From the NCBI GenBank assembly GCA_047967505.1, contig CM106538.1: DNA of 64,000 nt; one strand, written 5' to 3'. Below the pieces are notes generated by a model. The model searched no databases. It worked only from the letters and a program-made list of their open reading frames with translations, and had not been told where the DNA came from. This document shows, in pieces, positions 22,065 through 34,860 of the stretch. Source of the stretch: Dipteris shenzhenensis. Taxonomy: Eukaryota; Polypodiophyta; Polypodiopsida; Gleicheniales. How positions within the stretch are numbered: position 1 is the first letter of the stretch; every line of letters begins with the position of its first letter. The translations under genes and the position numbers were made by a program.

Positions 22065-25000
22065 TTTAATGGGAATGTCCTTCCTCTGCATCAAACGAAG
22101 AGCTAGTCGGTGTTTCTCGAATAGCTCTTTACCGAGTGGTTTGGTAAAGATGTCTACAGTAATCTCTTTGCTATCACAATGCTATAGTGTGATGTCACCA
22201 AGTAACACTCTTTCTATGATGAAGTGCTCTCTGACATCAATGTGCTTTGTCCTGGAGTGATATATTGGATTCTTGGCCAATGCTTGAGCCGATTGATAAT
22301 TATAGTATATTGTTGTTGGCTTTGACTCATCAAAGTAATCTGTTTCTAACAATAGTCTTCTGAGCGATATAGCCTCACATGCACCTATATTGAGTGCTCT
22401 ATATTTTGCTTCAGTCAAAGGCAAAGAAACAGTTGGCTGTTTGTTTGACAACCATGATATAGCAACTTGACCGAGGAAAAATGCATATCCTTGTGTCGAT
22501 CTCTTGGTCTCATGATCTCTGGCATAGTCACTATCACAGTATCCATGCAACCATGGATGACTTCCTCTGTATTCTATCCCAAGCTCTCTTGTACCTTTGA
22601 TGTATCTCAAGACTCTTTTGGCTGTATTCCAGTGAGATTGTTTTGGATTTGCCATAAACTGTGCTAGTGATCTTACTACATAACAAATATGTGGTCATGT
22701 GATTGTCAGATCTATAAGAGATCCGATGAGTTGCCTGTAGTATCTGTCATTGACTGTAGGCTTTTTTGAATCTTTAGTAAGTTTCAAACTCTGTTCCATG
22801 GGAGTGGCTGCAATCTTGCAATCTACCATATAAAACTTCTTCAAGAGACTGTCAACATACTTGAGCTGACTCATGAATGTGCTATCTGAATCTCTCCTGA
22901 ACTCAATTCCAAGACAATAGTGCATAAGTCCAAGATCTTTCATGTCGAACTCTGTAGATAATTCTTGTTTTAGTTTTCAGATGAAGCTATCCTTGCTTCC
23001 TATCACAATCAGATCATCTACGTACAAAAGTGTAATAGTAATGTCTTCTCCTTGAACTTTGTAGTAGAGAGTATGATCTGCATTGGATTTCATGTATCCC
23101 AAATTAGCAAAATACTTGTCAATTCTGTTGTACAAACTTTTGGGTGCTTGCTTTAAGCCGTAAAGACTTTCCTTAAGATGACAATCCTTATTCTTTTTTC
23201 CTGGTTCAACATAACTTGCTGGTTGTTGCACGTAGACTTCCTCGTCTAGATAACATTGAGAAATGCATTCTTGACATCGAGCTGATACACATTCCATCTG
23301 TTGAGTATCGCTAGGGATATCAAGAACTGTATGGAATCCATCTTTGCTGCTGGAGCATAAGTTTCATCATAGTCTTGACCATATTGTTGTGCAAATCCTT
23401 TTGCAGCTAGTCTGGCTTTGTATCTCTGAATACTGCCATCTAGATTGTACTTCACTTTGTATACCCATTTTTTTGCTATAGCCTTGTTTTTTGGTGGAAG
23501 GTCGCATAAATCCCAAGTATTATTCTTATACAAAGCATCCATTTCTTCATTCATAGTAGTTTGCCATTCTGGCTTGTCTATTGCATCTTCAAAGTACACT
23601 GGCTCTTCTGTAGCCATGATGATAGTCGTAAGAGCATAGTTGGTGGTTTCAACCTGAATTGCTTTACCTTTCAGAGCATATGTCAATTTGGCTAGTGGTC
23701 TACTTTCCCTAGTAGACCGTCTAAGCTGTTGTGGCTCTGCTTGGGGTGTTGCACGCAACTCTTGCTCTTCTTCATCAACTTGTTCAATAGATGACTGTGA
23801 AGTCGATGCTTCTATCTCTTGTAAAGGTGAGGTTTTCCATTCTGATTCCTCATCAAAGATTACATCTCTGGAGATAATGACCTTGTGGTTGATGGGATCA
23901 TACAATTTATATGCTTTGCTTTCTTCACTGTAGCCAACCATGATGCATTTGCGTGACTTCGCATCCAATTTCCTGCGATGTTCATCATGTATGTGGGCAT
24001 ATGCTATGCAACCAAATATGCAGAGATGCCCAATGTGTGGCTTGTGTCCAGTGAATGCTTCATAAGGAGTCATACCCTATATCAATTTGGTAGGAAGCCA
24101 ATCGAGCAATTAGTTTGCTATAGCTATTGCTTCTTCCCAATACTGATTCGAAAGATGCTTTTCACTAAGCATTGCTCTAGCACTATCTGCTAAAGTCCCA
24201 TTCTTCCTTTCAGCTCTTGCATTCTACTGAGGAGTATCTACACATGTGAATTGCCTTCATATGCCGTGACTTCTACAAAAATTCATGAATGTTGAAGACA
24301 TGTATTCACCTCCTCTATCTGATTTCATGACCTTGATCTTTCTATCTATTTGGTTTTCTACCATGGATTTAATTCTTGAAATCTGGAAAACACTTCAGAT
24401 TTCTCTTTCAGAAAGTAGACCCAACAATATATGCTGTAGTTGTCGATGAAAGTCAAGTAGTAAAGGGAACCATTGATGCTGTGGGTCTAGGCATAACCCC
24501 AAGAATACCTTGTGCACGAGAGGTACTTCTGACAAAGTTGGCTCGCTTTTGTTTGCCGAAGCAACATGCTTCACAAACTTTTCCAAGAAATTGTAGCTTT
24601 GGAATCCTAATTGCCATAATCTGATTCCTGAGATCTAACAAGTACTTAAAGTTGACATGACCATATCTCTTGTGCCATTTTGTAGATAGTGGCAGCTATT
24701 GCGGTTGAGTTAACATGGCATGCTTATCTGGTACTGTAGCTAGCATTCTGTATAAGCGTCCTTCCTTGACACCTTTTGCTGCTAGCTGGCATCTTTTGGA
24801 TTTATATCTGATAGTGCATTCATCACCATCGAAGATGACTCGATAATTGTATTATGTCATTTAACCTACTGATAAGAGGTTCTTGTTGAGCTTTGGAACA
24901 TAGAGCACATCTTTCACCAATCCTTTCATACTAGTGAAATTGTCCAGAGGGATAATGCCTATCCCATGAACTAGATTTGATGTATTGTCTGCTATGTAGA

Positions 25001-26239
25001 TGACATTCTTCTATCCTTCTAATGGTTTCATTTCTGTGAACCATTCCTGATGATTTGTCATGTGAGATGATGCACCACTGTCGATGTACCAAGGATCCTA
25101 TTCCACTTGGTCGACTTGATATCTGGAAATCAGTGTCTAGGTACACTGTATCAGTCTGATGCATTTCCTCGCTTACAAGAAACATATTACCATGTTCATT
25201 TGCAAAATGATTATGACTAGAATGTCCACCACGATGAATTCCTCTGCCTCAAAAATTCCCTCGATTGGATTGACCGCCTTGGTTGTACTTCTTCTTGCAA
25301 CAATCTCTTTCATAGTGTCCAAAATTGTGACAGTAGTTGCACTGGATGTTTGACACATTGGTGGATGCATTCCCTCGTCCTTGAAATCTTCCTCAGTTGG
25401 AATGATTTTCTCTTTGTTGATTTTGATGTTGCTGAGGATGATGCTGATGCTGACTTTGATTTTGTTGATGATGACCACTTTTTTGATATGATCTACTTTT
25501 GCCTCTGCTTCTGTCTAAAGCTGTGAATGCCTGATCATTAGAATGACCTTTTCGTGCTTAAATTGCTTGTCCTAAGTCCTTCACCAAGTAGGACTGACTT
25601 AAGTTCTTCCAGTGTCGGAATTTGCTGTTGGATGGCAATACTCTTGACTAGATTCTCGTATCCCTCTCTTAGTCCATTCGGGATGACTTGAACCATTTCT
25701 ACGGGGTCCATAGTCTCTCCTGCTACTGCAAGTCGATTGTTGTAGTCTTTTATCCGGAGTACATAAGCATGACCGGTTTCACTGCTATTGCGGAAACTTT
25801 GGTTGATCTAGTTTCTCAGTGTGAGAATCCTAGATGTGTTCTTGGACTCCTAGAGAGCTGCGAACATATCCCATGCTTCTTTTGATGTCTTGACTGTGTT
25901 GAGATGTCCTAGCATGACATTTTGCACATTCTGCTTGATCAGATGATAGACATACTTGTCTTTCTTATCCCATTCTGCCTGAGCTCGGGCAATGGCAGGA
26001 TCTACTACTAGTGCGAAAACTATTTGTGTAGTTGTAGATCCCGTTGCTGGTGTTGTGACAATAGATGGAGTAGAGCTACTTGTGGCTAGATCGTCCAATG
26101 GTCTAGGTCTAGACCCATCCACATACTTCCATTTGTCCTGAAGTACAAGAATGGTCTCCATTTGGTATTTCCATGTACCGTAATTAGAGTTGTCTAACTT
26201 AGCAGATGCCTCCAGATTGAGGTTGCTAGTCATAGACAT
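22065..26239 (-). pseudogene. Copia C gag-pol, decayed
   Basis: Minus strand, 4.2 kb. Gag starts at 26239 with MSMTSNLNLEASAKLDNSNY and shows YGTWKYQMETIL. The zinc knuckle CNYCHNFGHYERDC is near 25340, and protease WYIDSGASSHMT near 25085. Integrase has CEACCFGKQKRANF near 24580, then GYSEESKAYKLYDP. Reverse transcriptase (from about 23590) has YVDD intact at 23024-23013, and RNase H has GYCDSDYARDHETKRSTQGY and NKQPTVSLPLTEAKYRA. The polyprotein ends close to 22065 before the polypurine tract. There are at least six frame breaks or stops. No 5' LTR or primer site could be found to the right of gag. It is a family distinct from A, B and D; a second fragment of C lies at 27405-27993. Confidence 0.92.
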
Positions 26240-27019
26240 GGTGCAAGAAATGTACTCACAAGTGTCGTGAAAATCTCTGTATGAATCAACTGCAAATACA
26301 CTGACTGTGCTAAGCGAAATCTATGAACTGTTGGTGAAGATAGAACTGCAATATATAAAATCTGATCTGTATTACAATGCTTGTGGCAATGATGCCGGGA
26401 ATAGCCAAGAGGCTTTACAAGGCTGAAATGATGTGCACAACGCCGTGAGATAGCCAAATAGGCTTTACAATGGTGGCATGTGTGTGTGATATCAAGGGCT
26501 ATCTGCCCACTCAAACAATCTGTAATGCCTCTATACTCTCTGAAGTCTACTCACTGAACTGATGAGCTTAAGGTTTTAGGTAATGTAATGATGTGAAACC
26601 ATATGTGAGCATATGGACTGACTCCGAGTAGTACTAGTCGAGAATTTTGGGCATGGCTTAGATTGGCAACTTGGCAAAATTCAAAGCGTCCCCTCTATGG
26701 TGATCTAGTCTACTCTAATCTAGATCTATACCAACCATTGAGCAATGAAAGAACAACAAATAATTCCTTTTCTTTTGTTCTTTTTAAGTGCTAGGTCAGA
26801 TGCGTCGCTATAGAGGCAAATGTGCGTGAAGGAAGTGGTTTTGACGGCGAGGCTCAAATGTGAGTATAGCTTGCACGGAAATGTGTGTGTGATGTGATGA
26901 GCGCGTAGAGCACAAAAAATCAAGCGACTTTCCTTTTTGGAGTATCCTCGAATTCTTCCTGGATCAAGAGATACCACTTGATCTAGGTGGAGGGGCAAAA
27001 GGAGTGCAAATGGTGCTTA
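26240..27019. other. Leader of copia C and unassigned sequence
   Basis: The bases directly right of gag must include the leader of element C, but I see no primer-binding site or second LTR copy here. No coding signal is seen. Confidence 0.45.
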
Positions 27020-27345
27020 ATGATGATGTGTCACTGTGGGTCACATGCAGTGATGATGTGGCGCTATGCCTAGCAAGAGGTGTGCCAGTGGAGCCCTATG
27101 CTAAGGTGGCAGGAGTGGTTACATGAAGTGACTATGGAGCACTGTGTGTGCCTACAGAGGTCAGTGCTAATTGGACAATTGAGGTGGCACAGATGATGAT
27201 GTCAGCAGATGACATGGCAATGATGATGTGGCACTGGTGATGTGGCTATGCTGACATGGTATATGATGTGGCAGTGATGACATGGTAGATGATGTGTCAC
27301 TGATGATGTGGCAGCTGAGCTGGCAGGGTGATGTGGCCTGGATGT
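27020..27345. repeat. Degenerate minisatellite with core ATGATGTGGCA
   Basis: TGATGATGTG, ATGATGTGGCA and close variants (GATGACATGG, TGATGTGGCT) recur more than fifteen times in about 325 bp, at irregular spacing that is often 10-25 bp. The array lies between copia C and the C fragment. Confidence 0.75.
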
Positions 27346-27404
27346 GGCACTTTGAGCCTACATGGTAGATAAGGTAACACATGGAAGATAAGCTGATGTG
27401 GTAA

Positions 27405-27993
27405 TCACGAGTAGCTAGAGGTCTACTTTTGCTAGTAGACCATCTGAGTTACTGCTCTTCTAGAGGATTCTCTAGCAATTCTTTCTCTTCTTCATCAACC
27501 TAATCTATAGGTGATTGAGTAATCAGTGTGACCATGTCCTATGTATTTAATGTCTTCCATTCTATTTCTTCGTCAAAAATTACATCTCTAGAGATTATGA
27601 CCTTTTGGTTGATGGGATCATACAACTTGTGTGCTTTACTTTCTTTACTCTAGCCAACCATGATGCACTTATGTGGCTTAACATCCAACTTTATCCAATG
27701 ATCATCATGTATGTGGGCATATGAAACCAAATATGCAGAGATGCCCAATGCATGGCTTGTACCCATTGAATGCTTCATAAGGTGTCATACCCTAGATTGG
27801 TTTGGTCGAAAGCCTATAAAGCAAGTAGTTTATAGTAGCGATTGCTTCTGCCCAATACTGATTTGGGAGATTCTTCTCACTTAGCATTGCTTTAGAAATG
27901 TCTATCAAAGTACCATTATTCCTTTCAGCTATCACATTTTGTTGAGGAGTATCTGCACATGTGAACAATCTTTGAATGCCATGACTTCTACAT
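27405..27993 (-). mobile_element. Second fragment of copia family C
   Basis: Matches 23690-24290 of element C over about 590 bp, in the same orientation, covering the region between integrase and reverse transcriptase. Both ends are truncated, and the right end joins a family A LTR at about 27994. Confidence 0.88.
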
Positions 27994-28349
27994 GAATCGG
28001 TGGCCTATGTCAGGACCGACCCCCAGTTGACCGTTTTGGGCGGACTAGGTCGGTCACCCAATTGGGTCCAACCGGACTACGACTAGTGGCTATATAAGAA
28101 TAAGCCCGTGAAGCCCATTTCATAACTGGCTACAGCAAACCTGATTCCTTAGCATCCAGCCTCCGTCCTCTACTGTTTCTGGCGTGCCATTGAAGCTTCT
28201 TTCATAGGAGCGCATGGTTGGGAGGCAGCGCCATCTATTGTATCAGTTCTACAGTAATCAAATTTTTGATTCTCCATACTATCTGTTTTCTCTCTTGTGT
28301 ACGAGATCCTATTATATGTTGAGCACAGACGTTGTATTGTTTTCTTACA
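27994..28349 (+). repeat. Family A LTR, 5' truncated
   Basis: Matches the last 356 bp of LTR A (from CGGTGGCCTATGTCAGGACC, through a TATATAAG copy at about 28091) and ends exactly at TTTTCTTACA. The following base is not a primer site (AATCCTGGGG), so this is the outer end of a 3' LTR or of a solo LTR. Confidence 0.88.
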
Positions 28350-28722
28350 AATCCTGGGGGTTAAGTGCGGCAAGAATCAATTCCTTCCACTCCACACATT
28401 TGTTTTGCTGAGTAGGAAGCTAAAACAAGATTGGGTCCAGCACTCAGTCATCTTCTTTATACAGAAACTTTATACAGAAACTAGATGGTTCTTTAGGCCA
28501 AAAATGTAAAATTCCACACTTATTTTTCCAAGTTTCACTACTTCGAGATGTCACTCAAGAAATATTTCTATGGTTGCTTATTTGTTTGTCAGTAGATTAC
28601 TGAAATCTTTTTACATTGTAGTTGGATGTCACCTCTTTGTGGACTGTTTCTTATAATATAAGCATACATGGATTTCACCATTTGAAAAAATGAGTGTGTG
28701 TGAGGAGGAGGGAGGGAGAGAA
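28350..28722. other. No recognisable gene
   Basis: Unassigned sequence between the LTR A fragment and the (AG)n repeat. Confidence 0.5.
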
Positions 28723-28724
28723 AT

Positions 28725-28782
<58 letters not shown>
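28723..28782 (+). repeat. (AG)n microsatellite
   Basis: About 60 bp of nearly pure AG dinucleotides with a single AAAG interruption. It produces artificial open frames on both strands. Confidence 0.97.
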
Positions 28783-28786
<4 letters not shown>

Positions 28787-29279
28787 ATTCATGGCAAATT
28801 TCTACTTCAAGGTGTTCTCAACCTACCCCGACCTATTGTCCTGCCTACTCTAAGGTTACCCCATGTTGTCTCACGACCCCTTGGTTAACCTTTTCTTACT
28901 ATCATGCACCCTCTTGGCTTTTTCATCTGCTGTGTGTACCTGCCAGGGCCTGTCAGGGTTCTCTTAGCATCCCGGTCACATTTTTCGTTGCTTCCTTTCT
29001 CCATCTATAAATCAATTTTGACCTTCCCCTCCTGTCACAAAACCTATCATTGGAGTTGTCTTTCATCTTGGGGTTTTCGCTCTTGTTTACAAGCTTTCAT
29101 GCTACATGCATTGTGCATGCCCTTCTTATCGAGAGGCATCATCTTTTTAGCTCCCTTTCCATCTCTATAATTTTTGCTTTTGAGTTTTGCGCCTAGTTTA
29201 TATACATACAACTATTAATACTCTCTATATATTTTCCTTTCAAGTCTGTTTTGGGTCTATTATAACCTTCCTTTTTCTT
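28783..29279. other. Pyrimidine-rich sequence upstream of the LINE
   Basis: C+T-rich sequence that may be the 5' region of the LINE below. The open frames on this strand show no motif. Confidence 0.4.
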
Positions 29280-30988
29280 AGTATTCGGTATGTGTCTTCA
29301 TTTCCCCCTTTTGCCTATCCATAATCCTTCTCTGCTTTTTTCCTTTACTATTTTTTTAAGAGTGCTATCTCAGTCTGTTTCTCCTTTGGTACTGTTGGTG
29401 CATTTACATATGGTCGACAAGACTTGCTACAAGGACAAATCGTCCCACAACAAGAAGCAAAAGTCGGTGGTTCCCTCTCATAATCAAATTCATGCCTTAA
29501 AGGAAGTTGCTTGGTATTTGATGTTATGCATGAAGGGTTTCAGAATGTTAGGAAGGATTGGAAAGATCTTGTCCAATGAGTGTGTATCTCATTAGAAGTG
29601 GATGAAATTGTTGATCCTAGTGAAATCTATGCACATAATGTTGTGATTATTTTATTCCCAGGCCATATGCATGTTGCTTCTGATGTTGGTAACTAGTTGA
29701 CGAGGACTTTAGGAGGTTGCTTCTTTGAAAAAGTACATTATGATGCTAAATGCTTTTTTGAGGTGATTTTTATGGAGGACAAATACAAGAATATGCTTTT
29801 GGAATACTCTTCTCTCTATTATGGTCAAGAAATGGTTCATGTATTGCCCTACTCTCCTAATAAGGACTATCCCTTGTTGATCAAGCATAGATGCACGATA
29901 TGGGTTGAAGTCTTGGATTTCCTCAATGTTTGGATTTGTATTGGCCAAAATTGAAGGTGGCACCTTGTCACAGTGGCCATTCCAATTGCTTTTGCATTTT
30001 TTGGGATATAGATATTCCTACCTCGAATTTATACTCGGCCATCACTGTTAATAAGTGGCTATGGGAGTGCTTTCTACAAGGTGAAATGGGGATTATCTGC
30101 TGCTCTGCTGGTGCCTGTTTTGAATGCCGCAAATTTGGCCATATGGCTTTCCCAATGCCCTCTGGTTTTGCACAAAACCCCCCTAATGCAATACCTTCGG
30201 ATGTGCAGAATAAGAATGTTCCTAAACTTCTGGATCCAAAAGCAAGGCAAACCAATGAGCCTCTACTACTTTGGATAGAGGCAAAGCCAAATTCAAGTAT
30301 GTTAATGGGATGATGCCTACTACTTCTCAGTTGAAGGCAAAGGAATAAGCTTCAAATGAAGGTTGGTAGACCCCAAAAAATCAAGCAATGGCCAGAATAA
30401 TTCTTCCAACTCATTTTTGGACTAGAGTTTCTTGCAATGGAAATACTCTTGCTGAAAATTTTGGGCAGCAACCACTAAATGATGCACTGTCACAGATCCT
30501 GAGGTTGACATGCAAATTTGAATGCTCTTTCTTCGGACAAATTCTATACAGATCTGTAAATATGCTTGACTTTTAATGTTCAAGGTCTGTCACTCGAAAA
30601 TAGGATCTTGTGTGGGCGTATGTCAACAAATTGATGCATGATATAATGGATATGCAAGACAATAACCAGCATGTGTATGCAGGCCAGACAGACCACGTTG
30701 TTGGTCATGACAATTTTAATGCCAAAGTGCACTCGTTTTCTAGTGTGGTTTTTCTTATGAGGCATGCCTTTCAGCCAGTTGTGGCCTTAAATGACAAAAA
30801 AAGGTAGATGGATCATTATGCAGTGTCTTGTCCAACGTGAAATTTTTGAATTTGCCTCAATTTATGCACCTCAATCCTCTCACCGTAGAGCATCGATTTG
30901 GGAATCCATGCGCTAAGGTACCTAAGGACAACATGCTTTCATTTGTGGGGGATTTTAATAATGCACCCTATCAAGGGGATAATATCTT

Positions 30989-31265
30989 TGGTAATACCCA
31001 CATATTGGCATTTGTATAGCAACATTGGTCTCAATTTAATTCATAGCTCAATCTTGTTGACCTTTGGAAAGACTTGAGACTATGCTTCCAAACTATACTT
31101 TTCAACAAAATGTGCTCTGGTAATATACACATATTGGCATTTGGACGGCAACATTGGTCTCACTTAATTCACAGCTCAATCTTGTTGACCTTTGGAAAGA
31201 CTTGAGCCTACTTGAGCCTACTTGAGCCTATGCTTCCTAGCTATACTTTTCAACGAAATGTGCAG
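30989..31265 (+). repeat. About 130-bp tandem duplication inside the LINE
   Basis: GGTAATACCCACATATTGGC to TTTCAACAAAATGTG (30989-31115) is repeated at 31121-31265 with about a dozen changes. The second copy has an internal triplication of CTTGAGCCTA at 31200-31230. Confidence 0.88.
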
Positions 31266-31467
31266 TCTATCTATCAAGCAAGGCTGGATCATTGATATAT
31301 GGTCAATGAGTGGCAATATGATGCTTTTGCTTGCCAAATATGGGTGGATTATGCTTTTCTACACTCGGATCATGCTCCCTTATGGCTAAGGCTATCTTCT
31401 CATGAGCTACCACAACAGGTTGCCAGATTTTTGATGGCCATTCAGCTCCTTTGGAATCAATATTGGA

Positions 31468-31580
31468 TGGTACCTAGGTCGTTATCAACTAATACTAGAT
31501 ACTAGCTAGCTACCAAGTACCAACTAGCAACTAGCTACTAGCTAGCTACCAGGTACCAACTAGCTACTAGGTACCAGCTT
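31468..31580. repeat. Short repeats of TACTAGCTAGCTACCA and GGTACCAACTAG
   Basis: ACTAGCTAGCTACC and AGTACCAACTAG-like units alternate over about 110 bp, with four GTAC sites. The array interrupts the LINE endonuclease region. Confidence 0.8.
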
Positions 31581-32804
31581 CTTACCCTTGACAATGTTTG
31601 GCAAGAAGTCCATTGCATATGTCATGTCCAAACTTTATGGCGCTCCAAGCATGGCCGTAAGAGCATTCGATTACTCTCCATGGAGCACCTCTGTTTGCCA
31701 AAGATGCAAAGTGGTTTGAATATCTTGAATGTTCACATACATATTTTGGCACGTAAGGGGAAAATGATGTGTATTGGTCCAGGTGTTTCCCCGTCCATTG
31801 GCCTTGTAAGAATCCACCCGCTCCAATTCTGTTTTCTTTAAAGGAATTTAGTTTGTGGGGGATGTGCTTTATGATGCATCTTATTAGATTTGATAGCTTA
31901 GTAGTATCATTTGGGGTTGCATTATTGAACCCATTGGCATTACCTTTCTTAGATGCTTCAATGTTTCCCACCAATGCCAAAGCTAGAGCTCACTTCTCGT
32001 CTTAAGGATGAGGCTCTGCATCATCAAGGTTTAGACAATCGTCCATTATTATTGGCACGTCACTGTGGCTTGCTTGTATAGGGTTTTGATGCCTTCACCT
32101 TGGGTTTAAAATAGGGCGAATCTGATTTGGGTTGTGAATCATAATCTCAAGTGGTGGCAGAAAAGATTGCAACACCTTTGGAGTTGTAAACTCCCTATTT
32201 GTCAACAGGTCTTTTAGTGGCAAGTGATGCTTGGAGTTTTTCATTTTGGCCAACTCCTGCTGACATGAAGACACAATGCTCTTGTATTCGTCGCAAATGT
32301 CTGACATCTATTGCAAGTGTCTGGCTCCAAGAGCCTTGTCACCTTTTCTAGCATTTCCCTGAGACTCATGATTTCTTACTCTTTCTTCATCAACATCTCC
32401 AAACATAGCTTCCTATTGCTTTGCTTTGGCACAAGTATTTTTGGCTATTTGGGATCTATCCATGACAACATGGCTTTGACCTTTTCTTTACATGGGTTTG
32501 TTATTGCGGACTCTAGACTCTATGGAAGGACAGAGATCATAGAGTCTTTGGTGATCACACTTTTACTAAGTTTCACTTTTCTGGATGTCATTAGGACAAT
32601 CATTTTATGATTGTTTGTGTGCTTGTCAGATAGATTGTCCTACTTGTCTTATAATTACATTTTCTAATGTAATTGCATGTTCCTTGTTTGGGAACTTCTT
32701 ATTGTAATAAAGTTCCATGGATTTAACCCAAGAGGGAAAAAAAAGTGTGGCAAGAAATTCTAGCTGTTTGGTTTTCATCTAGTAGGGCCAAAATATGATC
32801 TTTT

Positions 32805-33083
32805 TTATTGGGTTCATTTTTGGGCACTCTGGTCATTATGAATGGACCACAATAATTGGGTCTTTGGTGATCCCTCTATTTCTAAATATCAATTCTTCTG
32901 AGCATCACGGAGACAATCATTATATGATTACCTCTATGCCCAAGATCTAGACTATCCTGCCTTCTTGTCATATAATGATATCTTCTAATGTTTGTAGCTG
33001 CTTGTCCTGTTCTTTGAGACTGTTCTTTGGGACTGTTCTTTTAATATAATCACCTAGGTCCCCTTCTCTCATCCTTCAAAAAA
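32805..33083 (+). mobile_element. Second LINE 3' tail
   Basis: Shares blocks with the tail at 32540-32745 (GGTCTTTGGTGATC, GACAATCATTNTATGATT, TTCTAATGT) and also ends in an A-rich run (33077-33083) before AGTGT. It is a 5' truncated LINE copy directly behind the first. Confidence 0.7.
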
Positions 33084-34460
33084 AGTGTTGTACTCCATTC
33101 ATTCTACCCTCAAAGTGTTTTATGATATTTTATATGGAACCCAAGAACTAAAAATTGTTCAAGATGCACCTCAAGATTAAGAAAATAAACACTACTCAAG
33201 CATCCATGAAAGTTCCAATAAAATGGGCATGCAGCTCTCCAACAAGAAGCTCTACCTTGAGAAGAAGATGGGTGAAAAAATGGAGGGAAAATAGCTCTCT
33301 CTTTGGCAACTCCATTGTAAGGATTTCACACCAAAAAGTGTGTGTGTGAGAGAGAGTGAACTTTTTAAATTAACTTGCAAACATTTTCAGGGAATTTCTG
33401 GAACCATTACAATGAAACATTTGATAGTGAATATGCTTTAAAACTCTCACCAGAGGAAGTTCAGACATATCACATGGGATAAAAGTCTCAATACAACACA
33501 CATTCAGCAGCTCGAAGAAGAGCTTACAACCTGGGTGAAGCAGATTTAAAGCGAGTATATTGAGGATTTGAAGGAACAACTAGAACCGGGCAGGCAGCAG
33601 TGAACGGTGTCAGGCTGGGCAGGCAGAATCTCGTTCCAAGCCACTGCCTAACAAGAAAGGAAGGAGAGAAACCAGACCTGGGGAGGCAGTATCTAGCAAC
33701 ATCAAATATAGGATTCGCTCATGTGGGTTTGGGATTGCTTTTTATAGTGTGCCACGTGGCTCAACGAGAGGTCAGAAAGGGGGGTTGGTTCCACTATGCT
33801 GCCTGCCTAAAGAGATGCCTTACAACAGTTTTAAGCACATTGTAGGTGCCCTTCAATTACTGATTGTCAGAAAAGTTTGGCAGCCACCAAAGCTTAGGGC
33901 AGAAAAGTTTGGCAGACACCAAAGTATAGGGGCTCGAGAGATGTTTTCATGACAAGGGTGGGTGGGTGCTCATGTCATCTGAAACGTTTCTCTTCAATTC
34001 ACTGAGACTGTGCAGCGCACAGCCTCCATGAGAATCGAAGTACCCACTAAGGCTGCCTTTCGTGATGACCACTTTCTAGCCCTAATGACCTTAAGCAAAC
34101 AGCTCGACCCTCACATCTCTGATGCTCAGGGGAGTCTGTCACTCATTTAAAGCACTTAGCGTACCATCGTGCTCTTCACAGCCGTGACTCTCACTGCTCT
34201 GATAAACTGCCAGTTTCCTTACCCAGTGTTTTTTATATTTCCAAACTACTTTGCAGATACTGCACTCAGCAGACACTTGAAACCTGGTCATTCTTCTCAC
34301 AACGGTTTCTCATTTCCTGGAAATAGAGCTGTTTGACTTGAACCTCACAATATTCCATATCGCTAGACCTTTTCTGCGCGCACAGTTTAGTTGAGGGTCT
34401 ACATTTTAGGTTACTACCTTATTTTGATTTTCTGTTAAGAACTCATGTGGCAGTCTTATG
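33084..34460. other. Unassigned sequence
   Basis: No recognisable gene in 1.4 kb. A perfect G-box core inside GCCACGTGGC lies at 33752-33761, but no gene start lies next to it. The stretch 34029-34150 is open but unrecognised. Confidence 0.45.
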
Positions 34461-34634
34461 TCTCATGCCAGCTCCCAGTACCCTGAAAATCCCCCTTCTG
34501 ACCTGTCAGAGGTCATGCTTGACAATACCTTGCCTAAACTTGCAGCGTCTTGGTGGGCATGGACTTATAATTCAACAAGAGAGGACCCCTGGAAATTGCA
34601 TAGTAAAAAGCAAGTGAGAGTAGTGGTATTCTAA
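34461..34634 (+). CDS. Orphan short open stretch, unknown
   Basis: 57 codons, open up to a TAA at 34632-34634, with protein-like composition (SEVMLDNTLPKLAASWWAWT). It follows a pyrimidine-rich tract and an AG. It lies just beyond the 3' end of the U-box kinase gene, on the opposite strand. It could be a host-gene exon or chance; I recognise no family. Confidence 0.2.
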   Translation, partial: SHASSQYPENPPSDLSEVMLDNTLPKLAASWWAWTYNSTREDPWKLHSKKQVRVVVF

Positions 34635-34860
34635 ATAATGCTTTAGGACATCAAATTGAGTAAGTCATAACCCAAGTAGTTGTGTGTGGAACCCTAATGA
34701 TATGAGCTACAATGACATCGAATTGCCATTGTGAAATAAATTATAACCTTGAATCACCATTGTAAAGAAATATTATAAACAATCACCCAACAGACCAATG
34801 CACTTTATACATAATTTTCTGTTGTTTGCACTGTTGCACGCCAGTTGGAATTACAAGATA

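Larger units (their letters stand above)
29280..32745 (+). mobile_element. L1-type LINE retrotransposon, decayed
   Basis: ORF1 relic: starts about 29411, with a segment at 29697-29954 (GGCFFEKVHYDAKCFFEVIF, IKHRCTIWVEVLDF) of the DUF4283 type found in plant LINE ORF1. A zinc knuckle CFECRKFGHMAFPM follows near 30118, in which the last cysteine is replaced. ORF2 relic: the endonuclease part shows EFASIYAPQSS near 30850, VGDFNNAPYQGD near 30950 and HSDHAPLWL near 31365, the signature residues of the apurinic-type endonuclease. I cannot find the reverse transcriptase palm motif, so ORF2 is internally deleted or badly eroded. The 3' tail ends in an A-rich run at 32736-32743. Many stops and frame changes are present. 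Confidence 0.78.

Noticed and set aside
27020-27345. CRISPR-like array
   Set aside because: Units are short, irregular and without unique spacers of fixed length, and the genome is eukaryotic.
28690-29010. 106-codon ORF through the (AG)n repeat
   Set aside because: It is open because AG repeats cannot form stops in most frames; the protein is only ER and EREK repeats followed by unrecognised residues.
33752-33761. G-box GCCACGTGGC as a promoter element
   Set aside because: No gene start on either strand within reach; the nearest exon is the 3' end of the kinase gene.
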